DNA from: an uncultured Actinomycetes bacterium
Lineage (GTDB): Bacteria > Actinomycetota > Actinomycetes > Mycobacteriales > Nakamurellaceae
Assembly: GCA_937926105.1 (NCBI GenBank)
Contig: CALANS010000217.1
Span: 1 to 64,000 of the forward strand
Direction: 5' to 3'
Length of the DNA: 64,000 nt
Shown: positions 59,519-64,000 of the stretch, one piece after another
Layout: every line of letters begins with the position of its first letter
Numbering within the stretch: position 1 is the first letter of the stretch
Program-made: the position numbers and the translations under genes
Notes under the pieces: model-generated
Told to the model about the DNA's origin: nothing
Databases searched by the model: none
What the model saw: only the letters and a program-made list of their open reading frames with translations

Positions 59519-60143
59519 CCGGCGTCGCGCCGAGTAGGTGCCGAGCCAGGGCGTCCGCGACCCACGCCTCGAACCGCTCGCCGCTCCACCCGGACTCCAT
59601 CACCAACTCGCGATAGACCCCTGGCGCCGCCAGCGCCCGGTAGACCGCCTGTGCCTCCGCGACGGGCACGCGCAGCTGGCCGTGCAACGAGGCGATCATG
59701 GCGTCCATGACCTGGTTGCGGCCAGCCAGCTTGGAGCGCAGCAGTTCCCGGGTCTGCGGGCTCTCGTCGGTGGCCGCCTCGAAGATCTGCACCACGTCGA
59801 ATCCGGCCGCGTACAGCTGACGCAGCCATCCAGCGGCGCCGCGGATCCGATCGGCAGGGTCGGGCTCGGCCAGCACGCGCTGTGCTCGTCCCCGGGCGTC
59901 GGCCCGCTCCAGCCAGCGCTCACAGATCAGCGAGAGGATCTCCCGCTTGCTGCCGAACGCCGAATAGACCGTGCGCACGGCGACGCCCGCCTCCGAGGCG
60001 ATCGCCTCCATGCTGGTGCAGCCGTATCCGTGCCTGGCGAACAACCGGCGGGCCGCTTCGGCAATGCGCTCGCGGGTCGCGGCGGCCTGCTCCTGCCGGT
60101 AGGTGGAGCGGGGTCGGGGTTGTGGGCTTGACGAGGGCGACAC
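59487..60143 (-). CDS. TetR-family transcriptional regulator
   Basis: 218 residues. The N-terminal helix-turn-helix is RERIAEAARRLFARHGYGCTSMEAIASEAGVAVRTVYSAFGSKREILSLI. The ligand domain (RIRGAAGWLRQLYAAGFDVVQIFEAATDES) is variable. Its 3' end overlaps the ftsQ 3' end by 32 bp on the other strand. It is divergent from the SnoaL-like gene, with inverted repeats in the 76-bp gap, so it probably controls that gene and itself. Confidence 0.88.
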   Translation of the reverse strand: MSPSSSPQPRPRSTYRQEQAAATRERIAEAARRLFARHGYGCTSMEAIASEAGVAVRTVYSAFGSKREILSLICERWLERADARGRAQRVLAEPDPADRIRGAAGWLRQLYAAGFDVVQIFEAATDESPQTRELLRSKLAGRNQVMDAMIASLHGQLRVPVAEAQAVYRALAAPGVYRELVMESGWSGERFEAWVADALARHLLGATPVSERSPASGR

Positions 60144-60162
60144 GCCGGGACAGTATCACTAC

Positions 60163-60204
60163 GTTCATTGCAGTATTCCTGCAGTAAGAACAGTGCAACT
60201 GCAC
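60163..60204. promoter_or_regulatory. Putative TetR operator region
   Basis: The 76-bp gap between the divergent TetR and SnoaL-like genes holds an imperfect inverted repeat GTTCATTGCAG/CTGCAGTAAGAAC (60163-60191), two TGCAGTA direct copies 11 bp apart (60169, 60180) and a palindrome GTGCA-AC-TGCAC (60193-60204). The last is directly upstream of the ribosome-binding site. These are the obvious candidates for autoregulation. Confidence 0.5.
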
Positions 60205-60219
60205 CACGAGGAGGCAGAC

Positions 60220-60681
60220 ATGGATGCGCAGGGAGTCGCGGTGCCGGCCGGTACGGCCGAGGGATCGGATGCCGTCCGGGTCCTGGAGCGGATGTTCGCC
60301 GAGGGGTTCGCCACCGGCGGTACGGCGGTGGTCGACGAGCTGTGTCACCCGGACCTGATCGAGCACCAATTCGGCCTGGCCGGTCGGGCAGCCGAGGCCC
60401 TTGAGCATGTCAGAGCGGCCATGAGGGACGTGCACGCCGCCATTCCGGACTTCTCGTTCACGATCGAGGATCACGCGCAGTCGGGGGACACCGTGTGGGT
60501 CCGGGTGCGGGTCACGGGAACCGCGACCGGGCCGTTCTTCGGCCCACCGAGCGGACGGCGGGTGGACTTCACGGTGATCGACGTCGCGCGCGTGGTGGAC
60601 GGCCGGATCGTCGAACACTGGGGCGTGCCGGACCGGTTCGCGCTGCTGGCCCAGACGGGGGTGCTGGCTCGGCTGGGGTGA
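60220..60681 (+). CDS. SnoaL-like / ester-cyclase family protein
   Basis: 153 residues of the NTF2-like fold: LERMFAEGFATGGTAVVDELCHPDLIEHQFG, RAAMRDVHAAIPDFSFTIEDHAQSGDTVWVRVRVTGTATGPFFG and VARVVDGRIVEHWGVPDRFALLAQTG. The order 'DVHAAFPDxxxTIEDxxAxGDxVxxRxxxxGTHxGxFxGxxPTGRxV' is that of SnoaL-like ester cyclases. These usually have unknown small-molecule substrates. ATG 60220 has GAGGAGG. It is probably under TetR control from the divergent gene. Confidence 0.8.
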   Translation: MDAQGVAVPAGTAEGSDAVRVLERMFAEGFATGGTAVVDELCHPDLIEHQFGLAGRAAEALEHVRAAMRDVHAAIPDFSFTIEDHAQSGDTVWVRVRVTGTATGPFFGPPSGRRVDFTVIDVARVVDGRIVEHWGVPDRFALLAQTGVLARLG

Positions 60682-60888
60682 GGGTGCCGGACGGGGACAA
60701 AGGGGCGCGGCCGGCGCTGGCGGCGCTGGGCGGCGTTGGTGCGAGATCGGGTGCAGTTGGTCCTCGATGACTGCTCGATTCGCGCCGCGGCCGTTGACAC
60801 GGGGGGTGCGCCGAGCGCCGCGATCGGGCCGGCGCATGATGGCCTCGGGCCCACGGTCCGTGGACCGGTCGGACGCGGAAGGGATTCC

Positions 60889-61305
60889 ATGACCATCGCC
60901 AGCTCCAGCTATTCGCACGTTCGCCTCACCGTGACGGACATCGCTCGATCGCGAGCGTTCTACGAGTCGGTATTCGGCTGGCCGGTATTCGTGGAGGTGC
61001 CGGCGGACGCGGACGCCGCGATGCGGGAGAAGCTGGCGTTTCTGTACGGGGGAGTGCTCTACCGGGTCGGCGACGGGCTGTTCGGACTGCGGCCAGTTGC
61101 CGCCGACAGCTTCGACGAGAACCGGGTGGGTCTGGACCATCTCAGCTTCGCCGTCTCCAGCCGAGCGGATCTGCAGGACGCGGGCAGGCTGTTAGACGAT
61201 CTTGGCGTCGAGCACGAGGACATCAAGGACGTGGGCCACGGCTACATCCTGGAGTTCCGGGACCCGGACAACATCGCGCTGGAACTGTTCGCGCCCCGCG
61301 ACTGA
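60889..61305 (+). CDS. VOC (glyoxalase) family protein
   Basis: 138 residues. SSYSHVRLTVTDIARSRAFYESVFGWPVFVEV is the betaalphabeta opening with the first metal-ligand His, and GLDHLSFAVSSRADLQDAGRLLDDLGVEHEDIKDVGHGYILEFRDPDNIALELFAP carries the second His and the closing Glu (ALELF). It is likely a metal-dependent lyase, isomerase or dioxygenase. ATG 60889 follows GGAAGGG. The 207 bp between this gene and the SnoaL-like gene contains nothing recognisable. Confidence 0.85.
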   Translation: MTIASSSYSHVRLTVTDIARSRAFYESVFGWPVFVEVPADADAAMREKLAFLYGGVLYRVGDGLFGLRPVAADSFDENRVGLDHLSFAVSSRADLQDAGRLLDDLGVEHEDIKDVGHGYILEFRDPDNIALELFAPRD

Positions 61306-61394
61306 ACCGCCCGACGGGAACCGCCGTGGGCTCCTGCTGAACGGCCGCCGGGGAGGCACGGCGACGCCCCGGTGTCGCCGTTCCTGCCAGCAGG

Positions 61395-62084
61395 CTACTG
61401 ACGGGAACGGATCTCGACGCAGCAGTCGCCGGGGGCCGGTGCCAGCTCCGCCCGCACCGCGGTCGCCTGCAGACCGTCCAGCACTCCGTCGAGATAGGCG
61501 TGGTTGAGCGCGCACACCGCATCCGGCGCCGCGGCGGCCAACTCGTGGAACGGGCAGTTGCCCAGCCGCAGACAGTCGGGTGACGGACGGTACGGCTCAT
61601 AGCCGCTGCGGGTCAGCAGATCGTCCAGCAGGCTCAGCGCGCGCTCGGCACCGAGCCGGCCCGGGCGGACGTCCTGCCGGCACCGGAGGCCGAGCGCGGC
61701 TCCCTGTTCGGTGGCGATCCGCAGCATCGCCCGGTGCGCGTTCTCCTCGCTGGTTTCGGAAACGATCGCTTGCGTCAGCAGATCGGCCAGCAACCGGTAA
61801 TCGCGGTGCGGGACCGCAACGCGCAATTCCCGGTCGCTGGGCCGGTAGGCCTTGGGGGCGCGGCCCACCCCGCGCACGGCTCGATGCGAATCGGCAACCA
61901 GCAGGCCCGCGGCGACCATCTTGTCCAGGTGGAAGGCGGCCAGTTTCCGTGAGATGCCCACGGCAGCAGCGGCCTGCTCGCGCGTGACCGGTTCGCGCGC
62001 CCGGCGGACGAACGCATGCAGAGCGCGCCGGGTGGGGTCCGCAAGCACCGCCACTGCTGCCACGTCTGACTGGTCACCCGGCAT
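61395..62084 (-). CDS. HTH regulator with Cys-rich C-terminal domain (SufR/ArsR-like)
   Basis: 229 residues. The N-terminal winged helix LADPTRRALHAFVRRAREPVTREQAAAAVGISRKLAAFHLDKMVAAGLL is ArsR/DeoR-like. The C-terminal part contains DCLRLGNCPFHELAAAAPDAVCALNHAYLDGVLDGL and ends PGDCCVEI: Cys-x5-Cys-x13-Cys plus a Cys-Cys pair, a set able to hold a metal or an Fe-S cluster, as in SufR-type regulators. It is divergent from the DUF2231 gene, whose promoter has a palindrome over the -10 box. Confidence 0.8.
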   Translation of the reverse strand: MPGDQSDVAAVAVLADPTRRALHAFVRRAREPVTREQAAAAVGISRKLAAFHLDKMVAAGLLVADSHRAVRGVGRAPKAYRPSDRELRVAVPHRDYRLLADLLTQAIVSETSEENAHRAMLRIATEQGAALGLRCRQDVRPGRLGAERALSLLDDLLTRSGYEPYRPSPDCLRLGNCPFHELAAAAPDAVCALNHAYLDGVLDGLQATAVRAELAPAPGDCCVEIRSRQ

Positions 62085-62144
62085 ACGACGAGCCTAGCGC
62101 CGAGCGGAGCCCCGGCGCCGCCCGGCGAATGTTCGTCACCGGTC

Positions 62145-62181
62145 TTGACAGCAGGCAGGTGTAAGACTAACGATTGTTAGT
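62145..62181 (+). promoter_or_regulatory. Promoter with palindromic operator before DUF2231 gene
   Basis: TTGACA (62145-62150), a 17-bp spacer, TAACGA (62168-62173). The palindrome ACTAAC-GATT-GTTAGT (62166-62181) covers the -10 box. This looks like a repressor site for the divergent Cys-rich HTH regulator. Confidence 0.65.
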
Positions 62182-62208
62182 GTAATTGGCGGATTGGGGA
62201 GGCCCCGC

Positions 62209-62769
62209 ATGGGCAGTCATCTGCAGCACGCGAAACAGCCAGTCAGCCCGATGTTGGCTGGGCCGTACGGGCATCCGTTCCACCCGATGCTCGTCACCGT
62301 GCCGATCGGCGCGTGGATCAGCAGCCTGGTGTTCGACATTGCCGCCCAGTTCGTCACGCCGGCCGGCTTCCTCACCCAGGCCTCGGAGTGGCTGATCGCG
62401 ATTGGCGTCATCGGAGCGCTGGCCGCTGCCTCGGTGGGGTTCCTGGACCTGATGACGATTCCGACGAGAACCCGGGCGTTCCGCACGGGCCTGATCCATA
62501 TGAGCCTGAACCTCGCCGTCACCGTGGCCTACCTGCTGAACTTTCTCTGGCGACTGGGCTCGGCTACCGGCGGCGGCAGGGTAGCCATCGGCCCGCTGGT
62601 GCTGTCGGTGATCAGCGTGCTCACGCTGGCCGTGTCCGGGTACCTGGGCGGCAAACTCGCCTATCGCTATGGGGTCCGGGTTGCCGACGAGGGCACCCAG
62701 GCGGAGGGCTTCGTCACCCCGGAAGCCAGCGCACCCGGCGCCACGCAGCCGGCGGACGGGCAGCGATAG
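62209..62769 (+). CDS. DUF2231 membrane protein
   Basis: 186 residues with four membrane spans. GPYGHPFHPMLVTVPIGAWISSLVFDI is the characteristic DUF2231 start (HPxHPMLVxxPIG). Further on, GFLDLMTIPTRTRAFRTGLIHMSLNLAVT holds the second His-containing block, as in haem- or metal-binding membrane relatives. The ATG at 62209 follows GGGGAGG. It is probably repressed via the palindrome upstream. The membrane gene at 62849 may be in the same transcript. Confidence 0.85.
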   Translation: MGSHLQHAKQPVSPMLAGPYGHPFHPMLVTVPIGAWISSLVFDIAAQFVTPAGFLTQASEWLIAIGVIGALAAASVGFLDLMTIPTRTRAFRTGLIHMSLNLAVTVAYLLNFLWRLGSATGGGRVAIGPLVLSVISVLTLAVSGYLGGKLAYRYGVRVADEGTQAEGFVTPEASAPGATQPADGQR

Positions 62770-62848
62770 CCCCGAAGAACTCGTTGATCCCGCTGCACCA
62801 ACCGTGTCTTCGGTGGTCGATCGACCACCCGATATCGAAGGAGTTGCC

Positions 62849-63310
62849 GTGAGCGTCGCCGCACTGATCGTCTGGATCGTCGCTGCCGCAGGGGGGTTCA
62901 TCCTGCTTGGGACGTGGATTGCGAAGTCTGGCCAGAAGCCGGGCGCGAGCAGGTTCCCGGCCGGGGTGATCTTCGGTCATTTCGGCCTGGCCGCAGCCGG
63001 CCTGATCCTGTGGATCGTCTATCTCATCACCGACGCGCGGGCGCTGGCCTGGGTAGCGCTGGTTGTCGTCGTGGTGATCGCGTTGCTCGGCTTCACCATG
63101 TTCCTCCGGTGGATCCCGACCTGCCGCGTGAAGATGGGCCGGGCACCCACGGCACCGGCCGCCACGTCGGCTGACCAGGCCGGTGGTGCTGCGGCCATTC
63201 CCGTCACCGACCTGGCCGAGAGCCACTTTGCGGTGCCGGTCGTGGTGGCGCATGGGCTGTTCGCCGTCGGAACCCTGGTCCTGGTGCTGCTGACGGCATT
63301 GGCGCTGTAG
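62849..63310 (+). CDS. Four-span membrane protein
   Basis: 153 residues. Four hydrophobic spans ([57 protein letters not shown] and [24 protein letters not shown]) and a Cys/Arg-containing polar loop. No named domain. Histidines sit in spans 2 and 4 (FGHFG, VAHGLF), possible haem ligands; that is inference. GTG start with AAGGAG eight bases upstream. It lies 79 bp after the DUF2231 gene and is probably cotranscribed. Confidence 0.7.
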   Translation: MSVAALIVWIVAAAGGFILLGTWIAKSGQKPGASRFPAGVIFGHFGLAAAGLILWIVYLITDARALAWVALVVVVVIALLGFTMFLRWIPTCRVKMGRAPTAPAATSADQAGGAAAIPVTDLAESHFAVPVVVAHGLFAVGTLVLVLLTALAL

Positions 63311-63402
63311 CCGCATCCGCGCCGCGCGAAAATTCCCTGCTGCGGCGGCGCGCCTTCGCAGGCCTGCGGGACCGGCCCCTTACCGTCTGTCGCAAGAGCT
63401 AC

Positions 63403-63440
63403 TTGACATAACTCTAACCGTATGGTGGAGGTTGAGAGTT
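63403..63440 (+). promoter_or_regulatory. ftsZ promoter/upstream element
   Basis: TTGACA (63403-63408) is followed by ATAACTCTAACC and an imperfect inverted repeat AACTCTAACC (63411-63420)/GGTTGAGAGTT (63430-63440). The sequence closely resembles the region upstream of ftsZ in mycobacteria. A standard -10 at 17 bp is not clear. The whole 232-bp gap before ftsZ holds no gene. Confidence 0.5.
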
Positions 63441-63542
63441 CGGCGACACGCCGGAGTTTCGGCCCTCACCACCGGACACCGGCAGCGCGCCCGGCACAAC
63501 AGCACGGCAGCCAGCGACACCAGCAGGGAAGGGCCTACCACC

Positions 63543-64000
63543 ATGACGCCTCCGCACAACTACCTCGCGGTCATCAAGGTCGTCGGCATCGGCGGCGGCG
63601 GGGTGAACGCCGTCAACCGGATGATCGAGGTCGGGCTGCGCGGCGTGGAGTTCATCGCCATCAACACCGACGCGCAGGCGCTGCTGATGAGCGATGCCGA
63701 CGTCAAGCTGGACGTCGGTCGCGAGTTGACCCGGGGGCTGGGCGCCGGCGCCAACCCGGAGGTCGGGCGCAAGGCCGCCGAGGACCACAAGGAGGAGATC
63801 GAGGAGGTCCTCAAGGGCGCCGACATGGTCTTCGTCACCGCGGGTGAGGGCGGTGGGACCGGCACCGGTGGGGCCCCGGTCGTCGCGTCCATCGCCCGCA
63901 AGCTCGGTGCGTTGACCATCGGCGTCGTCACCCGCCCGTTCGCCTTCGAGGGCAAGCGCCGCGGCGGCCAGGCCGAGCAGGGCATCACCGAACTGCGTAA
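63543..64000 (+). CDS. ftsZ: Cell division protein FtsZ (5' part, cut by window end)
   Basis: The first 152 residues of the tubulin-like GTPase. [72 protein letters not shown] is the nucleotide-binding start, and the tubulin signature GGGTGTG begins near residue 103. It polymerises into the division ring. ATG 63543 follows GGGAAGGG. The gene runs off the window at its 3' side. Unlike in most actinobacteria it is not adjacent to ftsQ and must rely on its own promoter. Confidence 0.95.
   Translation, partial: MTPPHNYLAVIKVVGIGGGGVNAVNRMIEVGLRGVEFIAINTDAQALLMSDADVKLDVGRELTRGLGAGANPEVGRKAAEDHKEEIEEVLKGADMVFVTAGEGGGTGTGGAPVVASIARKLGALTIGVVTRPFAFEGKRRGGQAEQGITELR

Noticed and set aside
1..64000. 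tRNA, rRNA or CRISPR array
   Set aside because: No cloverleaf-like segment with T-loop GGTTCRANYCC in a plausible setting, no rRNA stretches and no regularly spaced repeats were seen by eye; a covariance-model scan would be decisive.

Overview
This is a GC-rich (roughly 70% by eye) actinobacterial chromosome segment, most like the Mycobacteriales and their relatives. Supporting signs are the division/cell-wall (dcw) cluster, an F420/flavin PPOX enzyme, a DUF3040 protein, an SAV_6107-type HEPN gene, a TCGAAC-N4-GTTCGA LexA box, a MurE meso-DAP motif and GTGA/ATGA start-stop overlaps nearly everywhere. The species cannot be named from the sequence alone.

Layout. (1) 1-8.5 kb is a worn accessory region. 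It holds a frameshifted 2H phosphoesterase, a PPOX enzyme, a GNAT fragment, a patatin with a structured leader, an RibD/DHFR-like reductase, LuxR and SDR remnants joined head to head, an IS3 remnant, a matrixin-like protease, an APH-type kinase and a VOC protein. (2) 8.5-12.6 kb is a Pnkp-Hen1 RNA-repair cassette; pnkp carries a frameshift near its 3' end. (3) 12.7-17.2 kb holds acs, rsmB and a pair of FluC fluoride channels. (4) 17.2-24.4 kb is a formamide/amide module: NCS1 permease, AmiC-like cytosolic sensor, MarR regulator, alpha/beta hydrolase, YaaH-type carboxylate transporter, formamidase FmdA and zinc-ribbon FmdB. The permease and the fmdB-fmdA operon share an almost identical promoter with an overlapping palindrome. 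(5) 24.8-32.8 kb has a DUF885 peptidase and a complete Mrp antiporter operon, with A and B fused, followed by C to G. (6) 33-37.1 kb has GNAT and YbaK genes, then a HEPN, methyltransferase and dinB operon headed by a LexA box, then DUF3040. (7) 37.1-40.8 kb is a small accessory insert with VapBC, a PIN remnant, a P-loop kinase-like gene and a HigBA pair whose toxin is broken. (8) 40.8-45.4 kb is moxR-DUF58-tgpA, read leftwards. (9) 45.6-64 kb is the dcw cluster: mraZ, rsmH, ftsL, ftsI, murE, murF, mraY, ftsW, murG, murC, ftsQ and the start of ftsZ.

Two oddities stand out in the dcw cluster. murD is absent from its usual place between mraY and ftsW; instead a 59-codon ORF fills the gap exactly, overlapping both neighbours by 4 bp. 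Between ftsQ and ftsZ lie six unrelated genes: TetR, SnoaL-like, VOC, a Cys-rich HTH regulator, DUF2231 and a membrane protein. Two of the divergent promoters in that insert carry palindromes.

Several genes in the accessory parts are frameshifted while the core genes are intact. This fits decay of accessory DNA, though single-base assembly errors cannot be excluded for the 2H, Pnkp and HigB genes. No tRNA, rRNA or CRISPR array was recognised.
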